DNA from: Gracilariopsis chorda
Lineage: Eukaryota > Rhodophyta > Florideophyceae > Gracilariales > Gracilariaceae
DNA length: 64,000 nucleotides
NCBI GenBank assembly: GCA_003194525.1
Contig: NBIV01000320.1
Location: 1 to 64,000, forward strand
Direction: 5' to 3'
The position numbers and the translations under genes were made by a program. The notes beneath the pieces are model-generated. The model did no database searches, was not told the DNA's origin, and saw only the letters and a program-made list of their open reading frames with translations. Positions 30,820 to 43,699 of this stretch are shown here, piece after piece. Every line of letters begins with the position of its first letter. The first letter of the stretch is position 1.

Positions 30820-32709
30820 TACCGACAGAAATGGAAGCAATGGCTTTCCAAGCTGGTTCCCGCTGCGCGGAAGTCTATGGCACGGGCCCAAGCCGCTTAC
30901 AAGCGGGATTTTGATGCTCGCTTGCGAGGGAAACCGTCCCGGACTCGGGCGAATAACTACATCTTCATCAGGAAGGAGTACTAAAACCCGGAACGGGAGA
31001 AGCGCCATAAACTCTCGCCTGTGGCGGATGGACCATTCGAGGTCATCTCTGTGAACACCAACACTGTCGTGGTAGAGATGGGCGACACGCACGAACGGAT
31101 TTCCCGTGATCGTGTTGTCCTTGCCCCTCCTCCCTCGTCAGAGGTAGTCCTGGATCCAGGTGACCCCATTTCTTCGTACTCTGCAACACCGGAATCATCC
31201 GGGAGTACTAGGCCTACGTTACTACCACACCCCAGCCGGGGACTTTCAGACCTACCGACCCTGTCGGACTCACCGGCTCAGCCGGGTAATTCGGGCCTTT
31301 CAGCGCCCGCCCCTACCACGCCCGCCCCACTGGCGCGCATTTATACCCGCCAGGCGGGGAATTTTATCCCTTATCCCGCCGCTCCGTCTAAGGAGGGGGA
31401 GGAGAACACTCGTTTTCTAGGAACGATATCGCCGTCGCAACGGGAAACACACCGTAACATACGGAACACTGACCGTTGAGCACGGAGTATGTCACGCGAC
31501 ACTAATCCCCCGTTCTCGGGCAATGCTGTGCCACAGGAACCAGACGCGGAGGCCCCGCAAAAGCGGCAAATACACCGTTTGTCACGGGAAAACGAGAAGC
31601 CTCCCTCCAATACCGCAGCAGCGGAAATGCAATCGCCCGATCCATCCCCGGAAGCATCGCCACAAACGCGGGAAATATACAGTGCTACACGGGAAGTTGA
31701 AGCGCGACTACCGCACACCCCTGTCAGGGAAGGATCCTCGATAAGGGAGTATGGTGACGATTGCCCCCAATCCCCTGAGCAGAGCGATGCATCGAAGCCG
31801 CCATTTGCGGAAGCCCCCGCGGAAGCGGTTCATTTAGGTCCAGCAGACCCGCGCCCCGCGCCCTGCGGAGAAGAGGCGTCTACATACGCCAGCTTCACAG
31901 GGAAATACCCACACCCATATCAGGGAAAAAGGCAGCCAAGCCGCAGTCGAAGCCTCAGGCCCAGGCGCGCAAGCACTGGAAACACATCCCGTCGTTGACG
32001 GAATGGAAGCCCCCGCTCCGGGGAATAATTTTCGCCAACTTCCGCAACGCTGCGGCGCAGGACCGAGGAACTCAGGAAAAACGCGCGCCCTCGCACGCTC
32101 GAAACTGGTCGTACCGGACGCTGGCCCCCCTCATGGAGACGGTGCACCGCGCTTAGCGGCAATCCCCCTGAAAAGGGTGTCATCGGCACCTGCCCGGCAC
32201 CCCACAAAGGGAAATTTGTACCAAAATACCGGTGTACCGGAGTTAGCCCCAGGCCACACGTCAGTAACCGGGGACACAACGGCGTTGCCGGAACGTATGG
32301 TGCAGAGCGCTCGTGCACCTGGCAGGGAGGCGGAACGCTTACCAATCGCCGTGTCGCACGGGACCCCGCAGGGGATATCGCAAACGCCGTTCCCGCATAC
32401 GTGGCAAAGAACCTGCAAGCTCGCTTTTTGCGAAGAAGACCGCACTTGCGGAGTTCAAGTCCCCCGCCTACTGGGGGTTCGCCCGCCCTACCGTGATGAC
32501 GGGAACAACGACGCCCCTCTGGGGAATGACATGCCCGTGAAAACCGTGACGCCACACACCCTCTTGAGGGATATCTTCCCGCATGAGCAGTGGCCACTAC
32601 GACAGCGCTCGGCAACGCCGGAGACATCGCCGACAACCCGGATGGGGGGCAACATACCGCACAGCGAGCAACCCTCGCAAGGGAGTACAACCACCACCGG
32701 CACGGCCGG

Positions 32710-32885
32710 CAGGTCTATGAACGAGAGTTCGTAGTAGACCGACTTGTCGGACACACCTGGGACCAGGATGGTATTCTACAATACCGCGTCCGCTGCTACG
32801 GGTATGACCCCAGTGGGGATACGTGGGAGCCAATCGAACACCTCCCACGGTCACAGGTCGTGCGATACCACAGTCAAACGGGAGC
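32710..32885 (+). other. Chromodomain of element B
   Basis: The translated segment YEREFVVDRLVGHTWDQDG, then LQYRVRCYGYD and GDTWEPIEHL, is a clear chromodomain: the YxVRxxGY strand is followed by TWEP and the C-terminal helix. It is the best preserved of the three in this window. Confidence 0.85.
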
Positions 32886-33181
32886 TGCAGCCTCAGCTAC
32901 GCTGGCTAATGCCCAAGTCGGGTAACGTTGCCCTGCGAGCGGAGGGCGATAGGAAAGGATACCAAGGCAAGGTCCGTCGAAGACGGGGAACTCAAACGAG
33001 AATCACCGTTCTAAACGGGAACGTTTATTCAAGGGAGCAGCTAGCTCCCCACAACACTATACTACAATAGCTGGAAATGCCAGGAAAGAAGAACCTGAGA
33101 CGGCGCAAGCGCTTTTATCACCGATTTTCGTCTGGGAACCCTCCGCGTCCGCGGTCGTTTTCCCGTCTTAGGGGGGGGATA

Positions 33182-34007
33182 TGTAGTGCAACGCCCTCAG
33201 GGAGGGATTCTTGGTACTTGATCGTTTTCCCGATATTATCGGTTGTGTAGTGTGTATATGAACTACGCCCCACAATGGTGGGTATGGACACGTGGGACAC
33301 GGTTTTGGGTCAATTGGCGGTTGGCCACAGTAGTGGATGTTGCCACGAAATGTGGAGTATTTTAGTTAATATTATTTATTATTTTCACACCTATTTCTGG
33401 GAAGCTAGTACTTAGTGCGACGGCGCACTGCCTTCGCACCAGTAAACCTTCCCCAACAAGGGACCCCAACCTGGGGAATTGGCTCTAGTTGTTACCGCTT
33501 GCGCGCGTGCTCTACTCCTCCTTGGAGGGAAACGCCGTGAACCACCGGACATCTTACCCCCTTGCACATCTAAAGAAGCCCATCCTTGGGAGTATAATTG
33601 TTCCAATCACATTGGTGTTTCGCCCTGTATACGGAGTCCTGTCCACCGGCATTGCCGTATTTGTTCGTCGCTCTCGCGACTCACTTCGCCCACTCTTCCT
33701 CCTCTTCGCCCTTTCTTCTTCCGCTTTTTAGGGTAGTACCTCCCGCTATCTGCGGCCCTCGTGTGCGCATCCGCTCACACACCACCACTTACGTGGAATT
33801 ATACCTCTACTGAGGATCACACCCCGCTCACGCTGATACCGATTCTTCGCCTTCACCTCCCTGCGCAATTCACGACAGGTGTCCCTGTTCTTACAAACCG
33901 GCTTCGCCGTGACACCTCTGGGAAGGCTCTAACCAACTGGGTTCACCTCGTGAGAGGAAGATCCCGGACGTCTTTCGGTGTTTTTTCCCCTTTGGGCCAT
34001 TGCAACA
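33182..34007 (+). repeat. 3' LTR of element B
   Basis: It starts TGTAGTGCAACG directly after a G-rich purine tract, shares its first ten bases with LTR A, and ends ...CATTGCAACA, resembling the ...GATTGCACCACA end of LTR A. The 826-bp length is close to that of A (913). The 5' copy is off the window, so identity cannot be measured. CAGCC at 34008-34012 is the candidate target duplication. Confidence 0.7.
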
Positions 34008-35400
34008 CAGCCGAATCCGTAGTCTCAAACAAATCAGAGCGATTGCAAGCGTACTGGACGTTGTTTCCATCCGCATTCGTTGTTTTGGCCTGGAGCAAAG
34101 ATATCGATTGTGATCTCTCCTCCAATTAAAAAAGCTCTAGCCAGCTGGCGTTTCAGATGAATCGGTGTATGGTCAGTTTCTCTCTCAGCTTGGGCACACT
34201 GGACCAGTTCAGGGTATGAAATTTTCGGTTTATCCTCACGGGGTTGAGCCAGGAGCTCGTACTGCGGGATCCAATCCATCAACCAACATTTTATACCGCT
34301 CTTTTGCGGAATACAGATTAAGACAGAGATGAAACGCTTTATTCAATCGGGTTGAATAGACCGTTTTGGTTTCACCAGATTTCTGTTTTGTATCGCTTTG
34401 AGCAATTATTGCCGTATGGATGGTCTTTCCCGTAGTGTATGATCCGCCAAGGAATTGAACCGTTTCCTGTCAGCAGTCTACTCCTCCTTCCAAGGCTTTT
34501 GAGGTTTCGCAGACGGAAATAGACGTATCTTCAGCCGTAAGTGCTAGGAAATACGGTAATGCGAGATACTCTTAGGCTTCACTCATGCAGAGTATGCCAG
34601 CCTCTTGAAATGATTTGGTTAGGAAGTCGAGCACCAGAAGTAGATCTTCTCCTGAGAAGTAACTAAATTGAAAAGTAATATTCATGCGTGTGAGGCAATC
34701 CCTAACCTTGCCGCTACCTCTTGCCCACCACGTAGATGAGGAATCATCGAATCTATAATAATAATACAATAATAATTTCGGATAAAGCAAAGTCGTTGGT
34801 AGACTTTAACTCTTTGAGTCCCAGGTGACACTTACGTTCTCGCGAGACAGAATTTCTCCCTGACTAGTGTAAGTCACCTTAGACTTCATTGCACAGTAAT
34901 TCTTTCGTTCATCATCGGAATCCGATGAGTCCGACGATGAGTACGCTACGCAGCGATCGGAATCAAAATCTGACAGACCCGAATCAATGTAGTGAACGTT
35001 TTTTGGATTTACGAGCCTGTCAGTTATTCGAGCGGCGAATTGGATCGATAGAGACGAACTCGTTTTCTGCTTCCACGGACGCTTCTGTATCCTTGCAAAT
35101 AATCTCTTCCAACGTATCCAGACGAAAATGCACACGTTTCACGGCCACCTGAAAGGATTGAAAAGATTCTTGTAGTCCTTCACAAACTTTTATGTGGCAC
35201 ACAGACATTTCAAAATAGAGTTCACATTTCAAAGTAAGAGTCAAATATCTACCAGTAAATCCCGAGCGTGGGCATTTTCGACTTTTTGACGAAGGTCGTT
35301 TACCTCTTGGAGGAGAAACACATGAGTCAGTTTAGAGAGGTGCATCACGGACTCCAGTCGAGCAAACTAAGCTGACTCCATACGGGGCTGAGATGCAGAC
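34008..35400 (-). mobile_element. Ty3 gag fossil 'C' (opposite strand, interrupted by B)
   Basis: Minus-strand translations resemble element A gag in order: a Ser/Asp-rich segment (~35.1-34.8 kb), then KLLLYYYYRFDDSSS...FSGEDLLLVLDFL (~34.8-34.57 kb), and near 34.2 kb ISYPELVQCAQAE beside A's TYLELVQYAQAE. The match stops at the right edge of LTR B, so B inserted into C and the rest of C should lie left of B, beyond the window. It is a decayed fossil with many breaks and is older than B. Confidence 0.7.
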
Positions 35401-36690
35401 GATATTTCCACCACTAGGCTTGATACCCCCCGGTTTATAGCCTGTGAGAAAGACGGAATAAAGGGCGTTCTTTGCGTATTCCAACCAACTTCATTGCGGT
35501 CCAAACGTTCTGGAACGGTTGTCCGCGTGTGCGGTGCATCCAATGGGAGTATACCAACAGCATCTGTAAAACAAATCCGAGAACTCGGGGCTGGTGGCGA
35601 CATACGGCATGCCAATCAGCCGAGCGTTTGGAACTTCAATGAACTCAAATCAGAGGTTTCCAAAGAAGTAGGAAAACACAATGATCGTGATAGCTTCTTT
35701 AAAATAACTGGAACGGCACAAAATTGCACAAAGAGATCAACCCAGTTGTAGTTACACCAGTTCTAGGTCGAGAACTTACTTCTGGATCAATAGCTATAGG
35801 TGGGAGATCCTCTCAAGTTGTTCGAGGTCTTGCACTCTTGCGGTGTAGGCCCAACCTCAGGGCCCTCCATATCACACGTTGCTCTGGTGTAAAACCGAGG
35901 TGGATTCTGGGTATACTGACGGACTTGTGACCGAGAATTGGGTTAGCAGCTGGTCACCTTAGTTCACAGGTCCATGTGAGCGGTATTCTGGTCCACGGAG
36001 AATCCAGAGGGAAAAGAAGAAAAGGAGGAAAGAACCAAGGAAATGGGTACAGCTCGGCAGGTCATGCGGAAAGCAGAAAGAAACCCGGCGGTGGGGGTGT
36101 TGCATATTCAGCCAGCACGGCAGACCTCATTACTGAGTCAAACGAATATCTGCTCCCACAACATAAAGTAACCAGTACGGGAAAAACAGTGAGCACTGAT
36201 CAAACCCACGGGTTGAGACAGACTAACGGTTCTGTTTGATACTGTGCGGGTAAGTACAACGAAACCGAACGCGGTGACACTCCAAGAGGGAGCTAGTCAC
36301 CTGTGCAGGCGATAAACTCAGAGCAGAATCACAGCTTAACTTTACGTTAAGGTGAAATTGCAGGGCCGACCTCCCTTAATTACTATGCGGTCATAAGAAA
36401 ACTAAGAACCCTAATTTTATAGCGTGTAACACGTGTGGTCCACACGTTTGTGTCATTGGGCGGCAACAGCGGCCACGGTGGAACACAAAACGTTTGAATC
36501 AAGCCATACATGAATAAGATCCGTACGCTTAGCACTCGTTCATGTATTCCATATATCATAGTAATCACCCATGAAGGTTCCAAAAATTCCAAATAGAAAG
36601 CATGTCGAACTTCACCCAAAATGTCCAAGGGTCAAATTGTACCTGAGGTGAGCTGGTGCAACTTTGGTACTAAATCATTAATGATCCTCC
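35401..36690. other. Unassigned repeat-like stretch between C and D
   Basis: About 1.3 kb without a supported gene. It probably holds the 5' leader and LTR remains of fossil C and the start of fossil D, but I could not match it to either LTR A or LTR B. Short frames on both strands here look accidental. Confidence 0.3.
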
Positions 36691-39600
36691 TCGCCTAGAG
36701 ATTATGCACATAAAAATTGCTCTACAGAAACACAAATGAAATAATTCAGACTCTGAATCTACAAAAACGTGGGACTCATCCCAAAACGGTTCGGATGGTT
36801 CTACTTCCTCTGAATCCGACTCGCACGACGAGCGATGAGGCCGCTCTGCCCACTCAAAACTGTCATGCACCACCAAAGTTTTGATTCAGACCGGCCAAAA
36901 GGGGAGAAGACACCCTGATCTCAGAGAAATAAAAACGATGCATCCATTGTATCGGAAACAAATGTCATACTGCTAGTATCAGCTCGAGGATTTCTCTTTA
37001 GGACATACGCCCCGTGCAAGGTTCGAGTTTAAAGAATGCATAAAACGTATGCACCTCTCACTGCAAAACCACTATTTCACTGGAGAAGAGCCAAGTATGG
37101 TGTTGGTATTTGTTTCCACCTTCGTCGCCGAAGCAACTATTCTCGTTATGAATGAAGTACAGGCCCATTTGGCATTAATATATTTCTTATGGGGAGTGGC
37201 GGAGCACCACTACACTTCTGTCAGAAGATCATCTCGTTCCTCTGAGGGGGGAGTGACCTGCTGGCCAGAGGCTGTGCAATGTCTATTGCGCTTTTACCCT
37301 ACGAACACAGCCGTTGAGAGGACTGCCCTCGCTTTGCTAAATACACCTCAGCTCTTATGCGAGACTAAAACTGATTATTCAGTGCGCCCTAACAAGGCCT
37401 TCGACTGTTTTGGGAATGTTTACCCTGCTGGAGATCGTTTTACCATGCTCATCAATGGCATCCATCTGGAAATGAGGAGTTTTGTCACCTGTTACCAAGA
37501 AGAAACGAGGAGGATTACCTGCTCCGAGCCTGTCCAACACGCTCGAGTGGGAGGAGACGCACTTCTTGCAAGAACTCTAAACATCTGTCTAGACCCGCCA
37601 AGCCGTTGATGATCGAGAGTGACTCCTCATCCGCCTCGCTTCTAGCGGATAGAAACTCTAAGAGTTATACATGACGTTGCATCTATCATAGGTTGATGGT
37701 GTGCCTATACCAACCACGGACTTACCATCAACGATTGAGCGAATGTATGAGAACGCACAGGACAACCCTGTCTTATACGTGGGGAACATCCACTTTCAGC
37801 GACCATCAATCCCGTTTATGAGCGGTCAATCTCTTTACCAATAACCTGGATGGACCGAAATCCGCCCTGTGTTGTGCTTCTGCAATGATCTGGGTGTTAC
37901 CCGGGGCGTGGCGGTGCTGGCTCTAATTTGCCACCTTTGTAACTTCCATGCTCACCGATTAATATGGCCAAGGTGGTGGCGAAGTACGGAGCTCTCAGTC
38001 CAGATTCGAAAGGTTTCGTACCGACGGCATCCTATCCCTGTGCTAGAACGGACTTCTTGCATGCCCTGCCACACAATCCGTGTGCGCGGCTGGCTTCGAT
38101 TACCATTACTATTTATAACGTGTAACCGTCCGATGCAGCCACCGCTTATGGGGATAAAAAACCAACCTCTGGATTGCGGCCTTCGTGTTCAAGGATCCTG
38201 GACCACCGCCTAAGTTTGCCACCTTCTAGGACAAACAAGTGATGCAGTCTCCCCTTCCGGAAGGGTGTTGTCAGAAATAAGGCTCTTGACGCCCAAAGAG
38301 TCGCCGCCTCGCTCCCTGTGAGAATCCTTTGGAGGAATTAAACCACTCACGACTTCTATGCACATAATTTTGTGCTGCGTCCCCCATTGAAAATGAATGA
38401 AAACCCCCGGGTGCAGCATAGATTCTTACCCATGGCCAACCACAGCTACCAAGTTTATGACTAAATTGCCCTTAACATTCTTTTTACGGTGAGATTTCTA
38501 ACAGTCTAAGACAAAAGCGGAGGCACCAATTTCATCGTAGAAACCTCGTTACCCCCGCAGTTGCAACCTCGTTTCCGCTCCAAATCAGTCCCTGACGTTG
38601 CAGTTGCGAACCATAATCCGTTAAAACCGGTGAATATCGTCGACTTAGTCGAGCAGTTTGGCACCTCTGTGATGGAGCTTGACTTTATTGTTTGTCTGTC
38701 ATGAGCCGCTCCAGTTATAATGGGATGTAATTACTGCGACAGATTTGTCGACACAGTCAGGCTCTGCCTTAGGCGTGTGGAACTCGACATCTGATCATCG
38801 CTCCCGAGTATCCGTCGCCCGCTGCATCGTGCTTTGCAGAATCGAGTCACACTAAATGCTGCGCAGGAACCACCATTCGCGTCCCACAAGTCTACTAAAC
38901 TAGTTGCTGCCTCTGTTTCTATACCGCCTGAATTCCAAGTCTAGGCCCAAGTCTTTTGCTGTCAACATTAGCTTCAGGTTATTCACCCTCTTTCCTCGTT
39001 ATACGAGAAATGCCAGCTCACTCTGGCAAACAGAATTGCTCACGTTACGATGCTCCTTTTCAGATACTCACTACCAAACTTGTTCAACGCTCCCAGTATC
39101 TAGTGAAGTACCAAGTAAATGGAAGCGTAACCCCGCACCCAAATTGGGAATCTACCAACGAAGATGACAACCAACAACGTTCTCGGAATTGCCGCCCCTT
39201 CTGAGGAAATGACCCCTATTCCCACGAGCTTTGCTTAAACGAGGGGTTGGGAACCATTTTGGGAACTTCGAATACTCCGAATACCTCCGAATCATCAGCC
39301 TTACTGTCTCAGTAGACAATGCTCCAACACGTTCTGACCTCGTGGACCTCATAAAGGCACTCAAAAAATTGGACCTCAGAAATGTGCCGAAGTCACATCA
39401 CGACAAGCTCTGTGAAATGCTACGGGAGTATAGCACAATATTGAATGGCTCGCTCGTCGAGATTCATTCTACAGAACACCGGGTCAATTTGTTACTGGTT
39501 GCACGCTCGATGCCCAAGCCTCCCTACAGGGCAGGAGCAAAAGCTCGGGAACAGAAGAAGTACCAGGTGAATAAAACTCCACATGCAGGTGTGATAATGC

Positions 39601-42600
39601 CCGCTCAAAAACCTGGGCATCTTCAAATGTACTGGTTTTAAATGATCACGAAATCTAAAACTTCTGTGTCCCCTATTGCTGGCTGAATTCAGCGATTGTT
39701 ATGTATACATATCCCATCCCTCATATGGAAGAAAGCATAGATTTCTTCGAAGATGCTACCGTGTTCACCGTTTTATATGCCAATTGTGGATATTGGGAAG
39801 TTTATGCTAGACAGGATCAGCGCTATAAGACCGGGTTCATCTGCCATGCAGGACCTTAACGCTTCAAGCCGATTCTTTTTGGTGTTACCAATGCCCCAGT
39901 TGTCTTTCAGCGTGAAGTTTTTATCCTATTGAACCACTTAAAGTGGTGGATTTGCTCGATGTACCTGGGTGATATTATTATCTTGTCCAGTAGTTTGGAA
40001 GACATCTCATGCATGCCAGGAACATCTTAGCGGAACACCACTATGCGGGAATTACTCTGAAGCTGAGGATGTGCAAGTTTTGAACCGATACGGTGAAGTA
40101 TCTGGGACATATTATCCGTCCTGGAAAGTTAATGATCGAGAAACCTCGAGTCAGGTCTCTCTTTGAGGCCAATGAACCTCGTACGCAAACGAAACTTCGC
40201 TCCACTTCGGGGCTGGTAACGTCAATCAATGGTTTATTCCGAACTTTTCATACATCACTGCACCTTTGAAAGCGTTGCTCCGCAAAGAAAGTGACACAAA
40301 TTTTTGATAATACACCCCCAAGCAATCGGAAGCGTTTATTTCCTTAAAAGAGACTGTCGCGTCAGGGCCTATCCTAACTCTTTACATGAACTGGGACTTA
40401 TGTACTTCGTGGACCTGGTCTCTAATGCTTATCAATTCGTTTGTGCTGTTTTCCAAACCACCATGGAAGGAGATCGAATGCCAACTGGCTAGTTTTCACG
40501 CTCTTTCAAAGTAGACGAGGGGAATTACTCCGTGTTGGAGAAAAATTTCCTGTGTTCGTGTGGGCACTTTTCAACTTTCGTCTCTATTTAATAGGAGTTC
40601 ATTTTCCTTTGTACAGGGATCATTCTTAGTTGAGGTGGTTTATGAATAACGCCGATCCGTCGGGCTGTCCTATGCGCTGGATCCTCCGCCTCGCATAATA
40701 GGACCGCCAAATCATGTAAAATATGGGAGCACTGAACAACCAGGGCGACGCTTTGTCTCATTTATTCACAAACAGCGAAGTGCTTCCAACGAAGGATGGC
40801 GACATTGCATACTTTATTGCATAGTAACCCATGATTCGGAATTGAGGTTAGAAGAATGGGCAGAAGACTGGGAAGTGACGCTGACTTCGACAATTTCCTC
40901 CCATCCTGTGAGACCCCGGACAAATTTTATCGGGAGGTTTTGTACCTGTTTCACCGGAAGAATTGATCCAAAAGCAAATCAGTGACATCTCCTGTACGAT
41001 GATTCGTGCCCATGTAAACGGTAGTGAGTACCACACATTCGAGGAAAACGATAAAAGCGACCTCATTTGGTTGGTCGAATATCCCCACAGATTGTGGAGC
41101 CTCATTCCATGCAGTTACGGGTGTTATATTTCTCGATATATGCGACACTTGGATGCCAATTAGGCGGGAGAACGCCGCCTTCTCACTCTGCGAAGGTCTT
41201 TTCACTGGCCAGCCATGGCACTTGATTGCTGCCCAAAAGTGTAGTTTGGTGCCGAATGCTCAAGGAGTCGGGTGAACCTCCACAGGAATGCTAAGAAAAA
41301 AATGAATTTACTCCCCGCAAGGGCGCTATTCGAGTTTATCATGATTCTTGTTCTTGGACCCTTCCTCACTTAAAAGAGGGGCAGCACGTTCCTGCCTGTA
41401 ATCATCCATCGCTTTTCAAAACTTGTTCGAACTGCCCCTCGTTTTAGAATAACCACTCTCACGGCGGTTTAGGCTCTGATGAGGCAATGGATCTTTCTCT
41501 ACTGCTCTCCGGAAGAGGTGCTCCCTGATAAAGGGAAATAGTTCGCGCCCAAATTCTTCCAAGATGTTCATCGCATCCTGGAGGTGAGTAACCTGTTCAT
41601 GACTACATATCATGCTCAATGTAATGGGCAAGTCCAATGGTTTAACTGTACTTTGCTGTATTCTCTTAGTTCCTACATTGCTGCCCACCCAAACACGTGA
41701 CCTTTGTATATAAATGCGTTAGTATTTGCATATAATACTCAATTTAACCGTACTATCAGGGTACCACCGTTGGAACTGGATCTACCCCGTTCAACCCCAC
41801 CTGTGGCGTTGAAAGCCCAAGGCATCATGGGTAATTTCTCATATGTAGGTAGCTGCTTCCAGGAATGGATGCAATTGATTACCAAGGTGGTCCTCGTGGC
41901 GCAAACGCCAATTGAACGCACACGAGCCACGTAAAAGCGGGATTTTGAAGGTCTTCTACAGGGTAATGCTCCCTGCATGCAGGCCAATAACTATATGATC
42001 CTGCCAAATTAATATTGTAGCCAGAAACAAAAGAAACGTCACAAGCTCTTGCATGTGGTGGGTGGACCTTTTAGAGTGATATATGTTGTCACCGATACGG
42101 TTGTGGTGGAAATAGGTAACGCGCACATGAGCGGATTTCTTGCAATTGGGTCATCCTTGCCCCTCCTTCCACGCCTGAGGCTGTCCTAGATAAAAAGAAG
42201 CCGCTTTCTACGGAATCAGTTACGCTGCAGACACCCAGATTAAAGAGATCGAGTATTCTACCATATCTCACTAGAGACCTATCAGATTTACCAATTTTGA
42301 GGTAATTACCCTGCTCAGCAGGATCGTTCAGGTCGTAGTACACATTTGTATAATCCTACCTCTACCACCCCCTTGGTGTGCATTTACACCCGCCATGCGG
42401 GATATCCCACTGCTATCCCTTTTGCTCTATATAAGAATAGGGATGGAACCTATCGTTCTGATGAGAGTTTTTCACCGTTGCTACGGGATTCAAACCGGGA
42501 GACACGTTGAAGTCCTGGAGAGGCTCTGCGTCAGCTAGATCAACCCGAATCTATTTTTTCTCTCCCCTCCAAGATATCTTCCAAGTCTCCTTCAAAACAG

Positions 42601-43200
42601 ATTTCTGACAGTAACACACGGAATTCCCCAAAGCATCACAATCCCCAACAGAGGGTTCCGGAACGACGCTGAAAGAGCGGCAAGCACATTTCATGAGACA
42701 GGAGAGTGAACCAATATCGCGGTCAACAAACGTGAATGAGGTCAATCCTTTTAATGACGAGTGTAGCGGTACCACTACGCAAATGCCACACCAGGTCGCA
42801 GTCGCAGAGCCATCGTCAACGGAGTTTGCCACCAAACAGGATTCCTCAACCCCATTCAAACTATGGATAGTGGGCTACGCACGCGTGGGAACACCAGCAT
42901 CACTGACCACGGTTTCGGGTACCTGCATTTGACGCCTTTACCTTCGGTCGGTACTACATATTCGGGCTATTGTGAGTGCGACGTAAGCGTGCCACGCGAA
43001 TGCCCTTTGGCCTTCCTCTCAACGGTTTAGTTCTGATCTAACGTCATGCGTCTTCCACCCAAAGAAGTGGTAAACCTTTTGGACTTAGAAGAGCGATAGG
43101 CCTCCCCAGCACACCCACATAATGGTTCTCGGGAAACGCAACGGCGGCTTCATTTTCCTCTCACGCCTGCACAACACAGCGATACCAAGGAGGATGGGCC
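36690..43200 (+). mobile_element. Ty3/Gypsy fossil 'D' (plus strand, related to B)
   Basis: A badly decayed element in the same order as A and B: gag (~36.9-37.6 kb; FTGEEPSMVLVFVSTF and SSRSSEGGVTCWPEAVQ match gag A), protease remains (~38.6-38.75 kb), a pre-RT region (~39.3-39.6 kb; LREYSTILNGSLVEIHSTEH), RT (~39.6-40.25 kb), RNase H (~40.3-40.75 kb), integrase (~40.9-41.75 kb), and the post-integrase and linker regions (~41.8-42.5 kb; LTRDLSDLP resembles B's SRGLSDLP). It tracks B more closely than A. It has dozens of breaks, so it is old. Its right edge against E is uncertain (43.1-43.6 kb) and no LTR pair could be defined. Confidence 0.78.
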
Positions 43201-43699
43201 GAATACCCAATCAGGTCACTCCGGGGTGAGGAAATCGCCTTCCACTCTTCGGCGTTTTTTCTTGCCTCTAGCCCGCTAACCAATGTGTCCCATCGAACAG
43301 GCGATGGTGCTCCTCCAGCGGTCACGGAAGCAGGTCCCGAGTCCTATTTAACCACTTGGAACGAATCCCTTGGTCTGTCTCCTTTCTCTTCTCCAACCAG
43401 ATTTCGCACAGACCCAATTGGTTTGGCGTTGGAAATGAACGATCACCCTCAGATGGGTCCCTACGAGGGCATTCCCGCACAGGTTACTTGTTCCTAGTCC
43501 AAGGTAGGTTCGAAAATTCCCAGTAATGGCTGAGGCCGCGGTCGTGCACACCTTTCGACTGCTCGGAGCCACTATTCGGACGCGGTTCCGATTTCTGGGA
43601 CTTCTCACACTGCGCCGACAGCTATTTCGTCTATAGCTCAACCGAGTACTCGTCCTGTTCCCATTTTTAAGCGCTTTCACGACCAAGATGGTTATGGAC

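Larger units (their letters stand above)
30820..34007 (+). mobile_element. Ty3/Gypsy element 'B', right fragment with chromodomain and 3' LTR
   Basis: B continues after transposon T with the region following the integrase core (KWKQWLSKLVPAARKSMARA and on, ~30.83-30.98 kb), an SH3-like segment (LSPVADGPFEVIS, to ~31.14 kb), a long Pro/Ser-rich linker (~31.2-32.7 kb), a chromodomain at ~32.71-32.88 kb, a purine tract ending at ~33180 and a 3' LTR. Unlike A, B has no room for an antisense ORF: only ~270 bp separate the chromodomain from the LTR. An internal copy of the polypurine tract lies at 31389-31404. The element is broken, with a handful of breaks plus two insertions. Confidence 0.88.

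Noticed and set aside
34440-36400. tRNA or other structured RNA genes in the gene-poor stretches.
   Set aside because: I saw no cloverleaf-like arrangement with A and B box motifs; a covariance search was not possible.
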